Source: Vespa crabro
Lineage: Eukaryota; Arthropoda; Insecta; Hymenoptera; Vespidae
Length of the DNA: 64,000 nucleotides
NCBI RefSeq assembly: GCF_910589235.1
Contig: NC_060972.1
Coordinates: 5,226,272-5,290,271, forward strand
Reading direction: 5' to 3'
The notes beneath the pieces were generated by a model. The model was not told the origin of the DNA. It saw nothing but the letters and a program-made list of their open reading frames with translations, and made no database searches. Position 1 is the first letter of the stretch, and each line of letters starts with the position of its first letter. The translations under genes were made by a program, and so were the position numbers. Below, in pieces: positions 13,018 to 26,183 of the stretch.

Positions 13018-13154
13018 CCGCCGTGCCGTGCCGTGCCGTGCCTTGTCTTGTCTTGTCTTGCCTTGCCATGTCGTGCCGTGCCGTGCGGTGCCGTGCTGTG
13101 CCGTGCTGTGCCGTGCTGTGCCGTGCCACAGCGCGCCGCGCCGTGCAGTGCAGT
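13018..13154. repeat. (CCGTG)n pentanucleotide minisatellite
   Basis: About 27 pentamers of the CCGTG family in runs of variants: CCGTG, then TCTTG/CCTTG, then an alternating CCGTG-CTGTG dimer, then a degenerate end. It is one of the few CpG- and GC-rich repeats in the window. Confidence 0.95.
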
Positions 13155-13977
13155 CCGGTAGGAGGATCGTTAAGGTAATAACGATCCTTCTAAAATCCAA
13201 TTATGATCTCTGCCTTGGCTGCTCGTCGTCAAAAATATCTGACGGTGGTACTTAGCATTCAAGCTCTGCAACGTCGACTCTTCATCTCTAAAGCGAATAT
13301 CACGGCAAAATGAAAGCATAGGCTAATTATAGTGAAATCGATTATCCAAGTTTAAACGTCTGTATTATATTTATTATTATAAATCATTATAAATGAAGCT
13401 TTTTTTAACGCAAAAACATAGAGCAACGAAGGAAACAAATTCGATCGGTGTCGTGATAAAAATTGCAAAATCATATCTCGCAAGTCGGATTATTAGAGAT
13501 TGTACTTGGAACACGAGGCGAAACTTGCCAGATCGCGTTATACGATCGTGGTGAACTTTGTTCTTCAATGGCAAATTTTCAAATTATATCAAAGGCAAAA
13601 GTTGCATCTTATCCGAACGATACGATCAGCAATCTTAATCATCCATTTCCATATATTTCCTTATAGAGTTCTTGGGGTCGCGTTCATCGATAACTCCTCG
13701 GCTTTCTACTTTCTAGCTGCATCTTGGACAGAAACTGTCATCAATTATGAATCATAGACGGTGTACGTGTTTGTTCTTATTTCGCAAACGATCCGTTTAT
13801 AACGCTCGAAATGCTTACATAATTACGATAACGAACCAAAACCAACTGCGTCGTTTCTCGACTACAAATGTTTCATCTTCATGGTCAATATGCCGTGTCA
13901 ACATTGCCTTCTTCGATCGGCAAATTTTTTCTTCTTCGATGGGAGAGAAACGAAAATGTATTTTCTGATACTTTTCT

Positions 13978-13978
13978 G

Positions 13979-14020
<42 letters not shown>
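13978..14020. repeat. (CT)n microsatellite
   Basis: CT tract with one early GTCT interruption. Confidence 0.97.
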
Positions 14021-14023
<3 letters not shown>

Positions 14024-14248
14024 CTCGCAATGAGTACGGTCGGAGAAGTGAGAGAAGGAAGAGGGAAAAGAGATCGTGGGTTTTTCAAAGGTAAACACGA
14101 CGCATGTGGAAAAATATAGCGAGCATCTGCGAGTAGGCACACGCCTTGCCGATCGCTCGACCATCGAGAAATTACCTGATGATGCTTTTTTCTTCGTTTT
14201 TTGTTCCTCTCACCATTCGTATCATTCTTTCGGAAAAGAATTCCCAAT

Positions 14249-14250
<2 letters not shown>

Positions 14251-14290
<40 letters not shown>
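14251..14290. repeat. (AG)n microsatellite
   Basis: Uninterrupted 40-base AG tract, 230 bases from a CT tract of the same size. The two could pair as inverted repeats in RNA. Confidence 0.97.
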
Positions 14291-14294
<4 letters not shown>

Positions 14295-15138
14295 TGCGAG
14301 AGAAAGAAAGAAAAAAAGGTACGCGCTATGTTTCTCTTATCGTATCCCACGAAAGGAAATTTCTGATAAACGGTGCAAATTAATCGGAAATCGTATTTTT
14401 CCTTACAGGTAATCCCAAATTTATCTCTCGGTAATCGAACTGACCCTTCGACAACGTCCATACGTCCTTATGGCAGCGCGCACGTACAGACTCGGGCAGG
14501 TTTAATACGCTCAATGTCCCCCGCCTACGCCTTCGCAACCGCCTCCCTTCTCCCTCCTCCTCGCGATAGTTTGCTGGACGCTCAACGAATCAAACTTATC
14601 CCTATCGTCCTATCGTTGCGATTATCAATTTCACTTCGTCCGTTAAAAGTGCCCTCTCCTCGCGAGCTCATTTATGAGCTCCGTTATGAGCTCGTGAAAA
14701 ATGTCGTCGGCTTCGTTTCGTTTCCACGTCAAGGATCCATCCGCTATTCCTTCGGAATATTCCTTAACGAGCGTCGTAAATCTTTCGTGCGCTCAAATTA
14801 CTCGACGTTAGAGAAGAACGCCGAGATTACGTATCGCTCCTTTCCCGTCTAAAAAAGCAGAGAAATGATGCGCGGTCGAGGACGAGCAACGTACGAACTT
14901 TTCGAACATTCTCAAGATATTTCTCAAGGAAAGACGTTAAGATCGAGTTACGTCCTTTCTTGTCCATTTATCCATCTATTACAAGTTATCGCGAATGGAC
15001 TATGGGTTTTCACGATATCTTACAGTAACCTGCCGAGCTATTACGCTATTACGAAGCGAGGGCCGCTAATGGGGGCCCATGCTGTGCACGACGGAATGAC
15101 GTTACGGCCGTACTGCGTGAGCGAGCACGCACGTTGCG

Positions 15139-15182
15139 TTCTCCTCCACCTGCCACCTCCTCCACCTCCTCCTCCTCCGTCG
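15139..15182. repeat. (CCT/CCA)n trinucleotide tract
   Basis: CTCCACCTG-type triplets followed by CCT repeats. It gives poly-Pro in one plus frame, but there is no support for a gene. Confidence 0.9.
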
Positions 15183-15259
15183 GCACCTCACTTCTTCGAT
15201 AGGCTCGCACGCCGACGCGAGACAGAAAAACGGTCACTCCGAAATGCAACAACACCTTT

Positions 15260-15282
15260 GTGACGTGACGTGACGTGACGTC
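15260..15282. repeat. (TGACG)n pentanucleotide repeat with CRE half-sites
   Basis: Four tandem TGACG units ending TGACGTC. Each TGACG is a CREB/ATF half-site. A binding role is only a possibility. Confidence 0.85.
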
Positions 15283-16315
15283 TCGACACGGCCGGTGTCC
15301 TCCCTCCCCTGAACTTATTCTCCCTTGCATTCTCAAGCGCATCGCATTTATTCCATTACTCTATTATACTAGTACTGCGTTAGTCCTGACGGATAAAGAA
15401 AAAAGAAGGATTTCGTCGTTTCCATCGAGATATCGATTAACAACTCGTCCATACGTATCCGTTTCTTTTCTTTACAATGACCATTGAATTTATTTATCGA
15501 AAAATTTCATGATCGCGCGAGTGAGAACGCGCGTCAGTTAGGTATAAATTCTTTTCGTTCAAACATTTAATATTAAACGACGATTACGAATCTGTACTAC
15601 GATGGAATCGCTTCTTGGATAGAACACGTTCTCTTTTCACTTTTCAATTCTCATTTCGAAGCGAAAAATCGATTTCTCTAATTCGGATTTGAAACGCGCA
15701 TTAAGTTTACGCGTATGAACCCGTTGCCTTTAATGCATCATTATCGAGTTCTATCGAATAGATAAAACTTCGTCGTGGGAGATTCGTCTTATAACATCCG
15801 CACTCTCTTACTTTCATTCGCTCTCGAATTAGAATGCAAATTAGAACGATCACCGTTATTTTTCGTTTCTTTTCATCTATCACCACGCACGCTCTTTACA
15901 CGCATTCGAATCGATCTGTCGATTTCAATAAGTTTAAATGGTAAGTCGCAAAATAATATTACAAGTATCTAAAATGTCTATATAAGATGTATTACACTCA
16001 GCATCGTTTTAGCATCTAAGATATAATGTATGAGAAAATCTCGCATATTTTTTTGTTTCTTTCAAATTAAGTTTTATTAAGTAAAATAAATACAAAATAA
16101 TTTATTTTCAAGTATTCAAGATGTGCAAGAAAATGAGGAATTGAAACGAACCAGTGCGATGTCTACGCTCGTTAATTAATTTAATTTTAACGATAATCCA
16201 TATTAATTTATTCATTTAATGCTGTTCGATCTGTAAGCTCGATCTATAAGAGAATTAAATCGCAAAAGTAAATTAAAGTTTTCTTCTTAAAAAATACTTA
16301 CATGTACCTAAAGTA

Positions 16316-16318
<3 letters not shown>

Positions 16319-16356
<38 letters not shown>
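16319..16356. repeat. (GA)n microsatellite
   Basis: Uninterrupted 38-base GA tract. Confidence 0.98.
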
Positions 16357-16358
<2 letters not shown>

Positions 16359-17750
16359 CGGGAACTAAACTGAACGGTACGGTGTCTAAGGACGAACTGT
16401 GACTTTAACAATAATCTTCGACTTATGAGAATATTGATAGGTGACGGGTATGACTAATGACAACAATAGAAAACGTTCGTTATTGCTTTAAACGTAAACA
16501 AAATATCAAGATCGGATATACAGATCGTAATGAACTTGATCGACCTAACGATACGAAACGATACGAAACGTGCGTACATATGTATACATGTATTTTTTCC
16601 ATTTTTAATATCGTATATAATATAATATTAATTTTAAATAATCATAAAAATTAATAAGAATATCCATGGACATTTTATCCTATTACATTTCTTTCGTCTT
16701 ACTCGCTATCAATAGATACAGTTGTATCGTATGATTCTACAAAATTTAGGTACATTAATTTCGTTACAGATTCTTTTTTGTTACAACGAAAAATTGTACC
16801 GTATCCGGAATTGTTGTAATTGTTGTAAAAATACAATGATAATGTTTTGGCGACTTTTAAAAGACGAGGATGCTAAATATTAAATGACCAGACGCTAATA
16901 TTAACGTTAACATTATCAGTAGATAATTAATATAGTCCGAATAAATTTCTTTTGACAATAGTTTTCAATTATCATATTAGATTGGATAACGAAACGAAGC
17001 TTCGATTTTTCTTCTATTCGATCCTACATATATACGAATTAATGTAAATTATCTTTTGTCTTTGCGTTAAAGCGATCGACGTTACGTCACTTTTTCGAGT
17101 TGCAGGCAACTTCCAAGCACGAGCATCTTTTATCGCGCGAGGTCTTAAGTTACTTGCCGTTAAAACAATAGCTAAGGAACGCGAGCGATAGCGATACGAT
17201 GAAAGTGACGATGTCCATGTCCGTGATACGATGATAATAATAATGACAATGACGACGACGGGAATCAGCGTACGAGTGTACATCGTCGAAACGTAAACGT
17301 GATCGAACGCTCATCGAACGCACGAATGCATCGCTGAGATTCGTTCTTTGCCCGTTCGATTGAAACGAGTTAAAAAGGAGAAAAGAAGAGGGAAGAGAGG
17401 AAGCCAAAGGAAAAGAGAAAAGAAAAAACGGAGGAAAAAGATTTTGAGGCAAGTTGAAACGATGCGTCTACCCTTAAAGGCAAGTGACACGAAAAACTCG
17501 GAAAAGACACGTGCTAGTCGAGGCGTATTATTTTTCGCAACATCGAAAAAGAAAACGTTACTAAATCTTTGCGATAAGAGAACGGCTTCTTTCGCGTGAC
17601 GTTAGAGATCGAAAAAGTGTAGACGCGCGCGTATATCTATGTAAGTATTGTATAATACATAGAAAGTAGCATATCAATACGAACAGGAGAAATGTATTTT
17701 TTGTACGGAGCCAGGAGAAGGTACTGATTATAAATAAAAGCGGGGAGTAG

Positions 17751-17780
17751 CTCCCTCCCTCCCTCCCTCCCTCCCTCCCT

Positions 17781-17813
<33 letters not shown>
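17751..17813. repeat. (CCCT)n(CT)n tract
   Basis: About nine CCCT/TCCC units passing into CT repeats. Confidence 0.97.
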
Positions 17814-19758
17814 GCGCACTCGTTTCAGAGGAAGCGATGCTAGTCAGATGGTAAGAATAAATCAAGGATAACTAGACGTATGCCATGTTAACGACCGAAA
17901 ACGGAGGCGTACGTTTGTTTTCGATAAATATGAATTAAACGATAAATCTCTCGATCGAAGTTCTCTTCCGACCAAAATTCATCCGGTCGATTTACCTCGA
18001 CGAGCGAAAAGTTACGCTCATGTAATTACGTATGCGAGGCTTCGAAGAAATTTCTGCCTTTATCTATCGCCGTGGTGGCAATGACATCAGAGCACGAATA
18101 AAAGAGCACACGCAAAAATGATAAACGTGAGCTCCCATAATCATTATCGATACAACGATTTTATCATAAGTCGTTACCTTCTAAATCTCTTTCGCTCCCT
18201 TTTATTTCCGTTCTTCCGAAAACGAAAAATATTCTTTCATATACATATCATCAACTTCGTCGTTCTTTTAGTCGTCGATCGAAGACGCTCGTAACGAGCT
18301 CCCATGCGTTTTTTCGTTTCGATAATCTCGCCTTATTTTCTTCTTTCTTTTGTCGTTAGGAAAGTGCGTTGAGAAGGAGAAGGAGAAAAGACGCGACGCG
18401 TAATTATACGCGTAAAATAATTTTGTTGAAACTACGACGAAGGAAACGATCTTCTTATCTCTTAAGCTTACGCCGTGGCTTTCGATCATTTGCGGTTTGA
18501 TGAGAATAAAAGGACGTTGCGCAGAACGCTTTATTATTCTTCCTTCGCTTTGGACTTTGTGCCTGGCCTCGTTCGATATTGTTTTTAGCCCAAGACCCGT
18601 GTCTTAAAGCGAGTAATAAAATATTAATCGTCGAAGAGAACAGGTCCAACGAGAAGATCGTTGACTCGCGTATCGCCAAAAATAAGTTGGCCGCGTACTT
18701 TATTCAATGGATATTAACAAAAGTGATTTTTTTACGAACAAAAAAAAAAAAGAAAAGAAAGAAAATTACAAAGGTTTTCTTAGAAAAGTAAAAGAAAACT
18801 TTCCTATACTCCTGTATCCTTTATATATAGTTCCTATATGGAGCTCTTCTTCTTCGATATAAACAAATATGTATATCGGAGGTAATCAAGTTAAATAATT
18901 ACTCGATTCGACTTAGGCGCAGAACGTTATACTACGTCTTTTATTCTTATTCCACTTTTATACATACCCAATTACATATGTACCCATAGATATCTCTGTC
19001 CGTTCGACGCGGGAGAATTAAACGAGATCGTTGATGGCTCGAGGAAAAAGAAAAGAGGAAGAAAGACGAAAGTAAAAAGAGAAAAGATAAAAGAAAACTT
19101 ACACTTACATTGGTCGAATATCTTAAGCATCGCTTTCTTCAGCTGCATAATCGCGCACTGATCGTATGTCGTAGCGCTTCGACGAAGGAAAAATAATGGA
19201 AGATAGGATGGATTCGTCGATCATTCGCATATCCTTGGTCGTCCTCGTGACTCGAGCAACGACGACTTATACATCGATTTCATTCTCTTCTAGATAGACC
19301 GACGTCGAGAGATTAGAAGAAAGGATATATGGAAAGAGTAACGAAGAAGGGTGAGCCGGATAAGAAGAATTCAAGGAGCCACGAGACATTCGACAGGACA
19401 TTGCAGTCTCCTTTCGAGTCTCCCTACTTTTTCCGTCATCTTCGACATCCTTTTTTACCCTTTCTTTATTATCCTTTCGGTAATTTTCTTATCTTTCTTC
19501 TTCGCCTCCTCGTCCAAACTTGTTTCTCGAGTGGCACTTTCCACAAAAGACGAATCTCGAATGCACGCGCTAATCGAGCAATCTCCTCTCTCTCCCTCTC
19601 GTTCGACGACGTACGTCGGAGCTCTCCGAGGAAGTCGTCGTCACTTCCGGCGCGCTGGAATCCGCACGATGAATGAACTCGTTCGTGTAATCACTCCCAC
19701 GTACCGAACCGACCTCTCGGGGCAAATTCGCTCCGATAACACCCACGTGGCCTCGACG

Positions 19759-19788
19759 CTCTCTCGCTCGCTCGCTCGCTCGCTCGCT

Positions 19789-19858
<70 letters not shown>
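19759..19858. repeat. (CGCT)n(CT)n tract, about 100 bases
   Basis: Seven or so CGCT units followed by about 64 bases of CT. The longest GA/CT tract in the window. Confidence 0.97.
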
Positions 19859-19859
<1 letters not shown>

Positions 19860-20469
19860 AAACGATCGAGCGAATACGTGGGATCTTCCCGTGATTCCCT
19901 CTTTCCCAACGAGTTAAACACTGCTTCTTTTCTTTTTTTTTCTCTATCTCTCTGCACGCTACAAGATACGCTTTGGTTTCCACGGCGAACAAGAGACGAG
20001 TTTTTCGATGAATCGAACGACAACTCGTTAGCGATTTCGCTTCACTCTTTGTCAAATTCGTCAAGATTTATTTAAAGAGCACAGATGAACAACGATAGCT
20101 TCAACGTAGCCGCTTGCGGCGTTTAAACAAAAACATATCGAACGCAATGGAACGATGGACAATGGAATAGCATCTTCGATTTTCAGGATAACTTAACTTA
20201 AGGTTCACACATCGTCTACGATCCTTCGAACTTGTTCACATTTATTCTTCTCTCGGATAAATGACGTCGAGAATTAGGAAATAAAACCAGAGCAAATGAC
20301 AAACATGAAAATGAAGAAAAAAGATTGGGAAAACGTTCAAGCAGAGCGGTCAAAGAAACTATGACAATTCATTCCTCTTCTTTCCCATGGGTCGCGTTAT
20401 CTCTAAGTACCGAAAGCAAAAGTAATAAATAATGTGTTAAAAATGCGCAATAAGGAAGTCCCTGCATCA

Positions 20470-20701
20470 CACACGTGTCCCGTTTAGAACGCGAGCTTGA
20501 TCGCGACTGCCGAGCGAAGTCGAGCCGACGAGTCACTGTTGCGCGCCAGACTGAGAGGCCAGCGCAACGACACAACGGACCGACAGAGGGAGAGAGCAAG
20601 TGCGATGCGTCAGAAGCGAGGCTGCTGCTGCTTGCCAAGAGAAGGTTCGAAAGGCGGGGAGTATTTCAGGCGATGTGATCGAGAGAGCGAGAGAGCGAGA
20701 G

Positions 20702-20744
<43 letters not shown>

Positions 20745-20850
20745 AAAAGGTATGCTCGGTGAAGAAGAAGAAGAAGGATAGATATCGCTAGGAGCCAGGT
20801 AGAGGAAAGATACGCGCAAGAAGGCGCGAACTTGCACGTCTAGCGATGGT
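20470..20850. promoter_or_regulatory. GC-richer, CpG-rich island with GA tract (possible promoter)
   Basis: A stretch of unusually even base composition with many CGA and CAG words and a GA/CGAGAG tract at 20680-20739. It could be a promoter or 5' untranslated exon of an alternative Pde11 transcript or another transcript. No TATA, initiator or coding exon stands out, so this is a weak call based on composition. Confidence 0.2.
20680..20739. repeat. (GAGAGC)n and (GA)n tract
   Basis: GAGAGC units followed by about 30 bases of GA. Confidence 0.95.
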
Positions 20851-21699
20851 AACGTTGAAGAATTGCATACGAGCATTTTCTTCGTGACGAGTGTGCAGAA
20901 TTATGCAATTTCTCGTTTGACTGATGTTTCGCGTACGAAAAAGAAAAAAAAAAAAATCGTCGCGTCGCCCCTCAACCCTCCAAACACCCTATCCACTCTT
21001 CTATTCCTTTCCTCCTATTTTTTCAAATTTCCTTTTACCACGCCAAAGGTCGGTCTTGTGAAATAAATTGTAAAAGAGTACATACATATATAAGTTCGAG
21101 TAGTTATGATATTCTTCTAAAACACCCCCAAATTTCTAACACCCTATTCCCTACCGAAAGATCCGAAATATGTACTTTTCATATTTCACAATCGATATAG
21201 AAATAACAAGTGGAAGATAATTTCCTATTCTTCTCATTTCTTTACGTATCATCATTTTACGATGATGTCGCTGCTTCTTCTTGTCATATTTTTCGTCTGA
21301 AACTTCATATCGAGTTTAAATTCGATTTGTTCGATTTGTTTCTTTTTCCATTTGGTCGGTCGGTGAAACATTCGCAACATTGTTCGATGTTCCTTCGAAC
21401 GCGATCAACGTCAAGTGGTCATGAGGTAAGTAGAGAAATAATACATCGATACACCGCGAAAGTTTAATAAGTCTCAAAGTTAGTTTTAGACAAAGTCGTT
21501 GCTTTGTCGCTCGTAGAAGGAAGGAAAAGTCGCGATTACGGAGAAACGGCGCCATTAGTCCCGCCTCCTGCTACCAAGCCCCACCACGACGCGCTCCACC
21601 GTCGTCGCGTCGATCTTTATCATACGACGTTACGATCTATCGACGTTCGGACCTCTCGTTTCACGCGACCTCTGCTCACTGGTTCGTATACGTGTGTGT

Positions 21700-21713
21700 C
21701 CCCCCCCCCCCCC
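21700..21713. repeat. C homopolymer
   Basis: About 14 C residues. Length may be affected by sequencing error. Confidence 0.85.
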
Positions 21714-22372
21714 TCCCAGGATATATCAGCCCGATTAATATGATCGATGAATTTTATTATTTTCTTCCAATACTTTGGGATATCGCGCTTTACACAATTA
21801 TCGAGATCGTCCGATTATTTTTTTAAACAATGCGCCGAGGGCTTACATTGTTTAAAAAGTAGGCGCGAGGCCTACTTACATTGTAATTCGACGTTACTCC
21901 TATGCGCGGCGCTCTTTCGCTTCACGATGTCATTCCTATATCGACTACAAGACATCACTTTTTTCTTTTTCTTTATCTGTCCGACCAGCAGAACGTTAGG
22001 AACAAGTCGAAGGGAGGAAATAAGGAAAATCGAAAGAATCTAATAATGTACTTAAAGAAAAGTCGTTATAACTTAGGAGAAAAGCAAAGAGCGAGAGTCT
22101 CTCGTTCGTGCGCACGCCCGCACTTACGTCACGCGCGCAAGGCCTTTGCTAATCTTCGATAAAGTAAACACGACTTTTATCGTCCCGCCGATTGTCCGTG
22201 TCGCGTAGGTTAACGTTATGGACAATCTTCCTCGAGGGTGAGGAGGGACATCGACAAGGGACAAGTCGAATCTTACGTGTACGAGCCACGTTATAACGCG
22301 CTGGCGTGAATATTTTATCTACCTTTCTTTTGCTCTTATAAAACTAGAACGGGCTGACTAAGGGGGAGGAGA

Positions 22373-22374
<2 letters not shown>

Positions 22375-22415
<41 letters not shown>
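22375..22415. repeat. (GA)n microsatellite
   Basis: Uninterrupted GA tract of about 40 bases. Confidence 0.97.
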
Positions 22416-22417
<2 letters not shown>

Positions 22418-22561
22418 CTAGAGATCGTTTGGATTTCTTTTGAACCAAAGCAAATGGACGTAAGAACTCTTGCTCGGTGGTGTTCCAATGAAATGGCAAA
22501 GTGCAATGCCGTCACAATAGAAAAAATGTTATATTGCGAAGAAACAAAGAGCGAGCGAGCA

Positions 22562-22573
22562 AGAGAGAGGGAG

Positions 22574-22605
<32 letters not shown>
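22562..22605. repeat. (GA)n microsatellite, interrupted
   Basis: GA tract with GGGAGG and AAAG interruptions, 150 bases from the previous tract. Confidence 0.95.
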
Positions 22606-22910
22606 CAGTCTTCCAAGTAAGTCGAGTTTTGTCAAGCGAGGGAAGCGTTATCTATTCCGTTGCTCGCTGAGTGTACGCTGGCGTCGCCTCGTGCACGATA
22701 AAGACGCATACGCATATTTACATAAGTATATGAGCGCGTCCGGGTGAGGAAGGATAAGAAGAGTAAAAGGAGAAGAAAAAAGGAAGACACGTTAAACGTA
22801 GGCGAATTAATACCAACGGACGAAGAAAGAAGGAAAACGATTTACTGTGTCTACTATGGCTTTCGGATCTCTTCCCGGCATAAGGCAATAAGAATTAATT
22901 GTACGAAAAG

Positions 22911-22914
<4 letters not shown>

Positions 22915-22964
<50 letters not shown>
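22915..22964. repeat. (GA)n microsatellite
   Basis: About 42 bases of pure GA with a GGGAGA end. Confidence 0.97.
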
Positions 22965-24306
22965 TAAAAGAGAGACAAAGTACATATACGCATCGAGTGC
23001 TTGTCATATTACGATTACTTCCGACTCGACCGTCGGCGCCGGCTCTCTTGATAGTCGTCAAATGCTTGAATGTGCTAGTACGCGATCTCGAGAATGCTCA
23101 CTCGAATCTCATCTTCGATTCTTCAAATTTCATCAGATCGATCAACTTCGTTTCGTATGAAATCATATCGAATGTAATATGCAACTTCGTTCGTCCATGA
23201 TAATAGTAGTAGATTTCTAATCATTTCTTTTTTCTTTTTTATTTATACGTTACACATAGACGTCACTCTGTTATACTTCGTATCCCGTAATGATACCCCC
23301 GTCCTGATTATTTCACCTTCTAATACATCGCGATCGGTCGTTCATCGCACCGTTTTCATACTATTATTATACACGTTTTTCCGTTAAATAAGGCGTAAAC
23401 GTTGAGCTCGCGCCCACGTTAAATGTTTCTCGGGAAACACGATAAAAATATCGATTACGCGCCTTCCTTTAAAATCTATGCTGTCGCGGAGGAGCGACTA
23501 TCGTAAAAATCATTCTCGAGACGCGAAACGGTAAATTCGGTTCTCATCTGAAGTAACAGTAGCGAGAATTTTGCGTTGGCGAATTAATTAGAATTAGTAA
23601 TTATTCGCGATCGAACGAAGAAAAATACGAATAAGGCATAATATATAAGCGAATTATTTATGTTTCTCTCTAGTAGAATCACTCCATTCTCCTTTTTTCT
23701 TTTCTTTTCCAAAACAATCGACGCTTATTCGATATCGAATCCATTAACTCTTTTTCATTGATCTGTGCAATCTTATATATCGATCGATTTGATATACGAA
23801 TGAGCAGGAAAGGAAGAGAAACGGATATCTTGATTATGAGAAAGAGAAGAGGAAAGGAAACTGTTGCATACGATGAAAAAACGAAATATGCAAAAGAGAG
23901 ATAAGGATATCGCGTTCGTCACGTTTTCGCGCGTTGTATGTACTTACATACGTACGCGTTTCGAGTTTGCATGCCTTCGTCTGTTGTACTCTCTTCGTCA
24001 GTGCGTTCGCGACGGCAAACGGAAGGGAGGGAGAGAGAGAGAAACGGGCAAAGCCAGTCGAGTTTTCACAAGAGCGACGCGCACGTGTGTATGTAACTAC
24101 GTGCGCGAGTCCAAGTCAGCCAAGTTATGTAACCGATGAGGTAGCGTTCGGAGTATCGTGCCGACACGTCGTCGGAGCTTCGCTCAGCACTACCGTCGCG
24201 CGTCGTCTCTCTAGTAAACTGCCCGAAAGGGATCAAAACAGCATTGCAATTTTTCATCAAAATTTGCAGCGGAAATTCGTTACTTCTTCCATCTATTCGA
24301 ACACGA

Positions 24307-24398
24307 ATGCATGCATGCATGCATGCATATATACATATATATACGCGCCAGTGCGAGCGGATGTATATACAAGCACGCACGCGCGCACACACACACAC
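24307..24398. repeat. (ATGC)n, (TA)n and (CG)(CA)n cluster
   Basis: Five to six ATGC units (24307-24328), a short TA run, then a CG/CA run (24365-24398). ATGC repeats are self-complementary. Confidence 0.9.
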
Positions 24399-25005
24399 AA
24401 ACATATTGTTAGACTCTAAATTTATCTTTCATGGCCACCGAGCGATATTATAGATACGTAGATTTACGATACATTCTTGTACACCTTTTTTTTTTATAGC
24501 ATAAGAGAAAGTGAACAAGAGTAGTTAGAGCGGATAAAAAGACATCATGGGAATAACATATGGAATACGATCGGTCGAATCAATTAGTTGCCAATACTAG
24601 ACAAATTTGAATAAAGATCTTTATCGAGGAAAAAATATATTAGATAATAACCGGACTAAGAGATTTTCTAAAATAATTATCAAAATTTTGTTACCTCTTC
24701 GGAACTCGTTCTTGATAAATACATCGAAATATCCTGATGCTATATGATGAATATACCATTTAAAGAGTAAACGATTAAGGGGAAAAGATTGATCGGCCCT
24801 CTTTTTCTCGAATAAAACGAAACGGATGAAAAAAGGAGGAAGAAGCATGGGCGGCATTGCGCAATCCGTGAGTCCGTGTTGCGGATGTTGCCGCTCTTTT
24901 CAGCTAGAATAATGAGAAACGTTGAAAGCGCGGGCGTTGTCCGGTCGCGTCGAGATCCTTCGTCTGCAGTTCGAGGATTACCTCACATTTCAGGAAACGT
25001 TGCAT

Positions 25006-25009
<4 letters not shown>

Positions 25010-25040
<31 letters not shown>
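25010..25040. repeat. (CT)n microsatellite
   Basis: About 30 bases of CT followed by CCTCCT triplets. Confidence 0.96.
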
Positions 25041-25043
<3 letters not shown>

Positions 25044-25568
25044 GGTCCTCCTCCTCCTGCTCCTCTTTATCGCGGTCGTAGCACGCGCACTTTATAGCAG
25101 GAGAAAAAAGAAAAAGATTTTTGTCGCTAAACTTATTAATTTTCAACCCCAAGAAAAAATAAAATCGTTAGCTCTTTCGACGAGATAACGCTTGATGGAA
25201 CGTTATCTTTAAAATATCCTTCGTCTGTCTGAAAAATACGTTCGTCTGTCTCTCAGTAAGTTTTACGTTCCGGCGCATCGTTGGTGTCACTGTCGAATAG
25301 AATTTACAAAAGCATTCGGAACCAAACGGCATCTCGTTTATAACCGCGATCATCGAACGCGCACGATATTTTTTATACAGACCGAGACGAAACGAGAAAA
25401 AGAATATTTCTCCCAGGAGATGCGAATTTCTTCAAGGTCTGACAATGAATAAATACCGATTCAATTATTTTTCCAATTGAGTGTTAAGAATTCGGTAGGT
25501 GCATTAAACTGCATTTCGTCGAGACGGTCGTATCTATCGAAAGAAAGTTTTCCTCGAAAGAACTCGCT

Positions 25569-25570
<2 letters not shown>

Positions 25571-25647
<77 letters not shown>
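25571..25647. repeat. (GATA)n(GA)n tract
   Basis: About 10 GATA/TAGA tetramers (25571-25611) followed by 36 bases of GA. Confidence 0.97.
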
Positions 25648-25648
<1 letters not shown>

Positions 25649-26162
25649 GTGAAATCGTTGCGACTCGCAGACGCCAAGATTTGTTCCACGTGACTTGTCG
25701 CCTCTCGTTTCCGCTTTCCAGTCGCATGACGGACTACAAGGAATGAAACCATTGACGCGTTTCCGGCCACAGCGAGGACAAACGTGACAACGTAGAAGAG
25801 AAGAAGAGACGTTTAAATCAAAGGTAACGAAGGCTTCCTCTTCTCTTTGAGTGCTAAAAAAAAAAAGAAGGAAAGGGAAGACTTTTCTTCATTTCCCCTT
25901 CGATCTAGCCATCTCCTAAGAGATTTCTATGTCCGACGAAAGGATCCCTTATTCTCCCACCGAAATTACTTTCTTTCTTTCTTTCTTAGCTGAAAATTTA
26001 ACAAGCGTGTCGTTTTTAACGAGATCTTTAAGGGCACACGTACCAAAGTGCTCGAACAATCGTTCTAAGGTGCCACAAGATACTTAGAATTAATCTTACG
26101 ATTAGCCGCAAAAACGCGCGCACGCTATGATTCCACATTTCCGCCTTAAGAGAAAGGAAAAA

Positions 26163-26183
26163 GAAAAAAAAAAAAAAAAAAAA
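26163..26183. repeat. A homopolymer
   Basis: About 20 A residues after AAGAA. No flanking element or target duplication was recognised that would make it a retroelement tail. Confidence 0.85.

Noticed and set aside
14373..14852. 159-codon plus-strand open frame
   Set aside because: No ATG at its beginning, no recognised domain, no splice signals that would join it to neighbours. Probably chance in a GC-richer patch.
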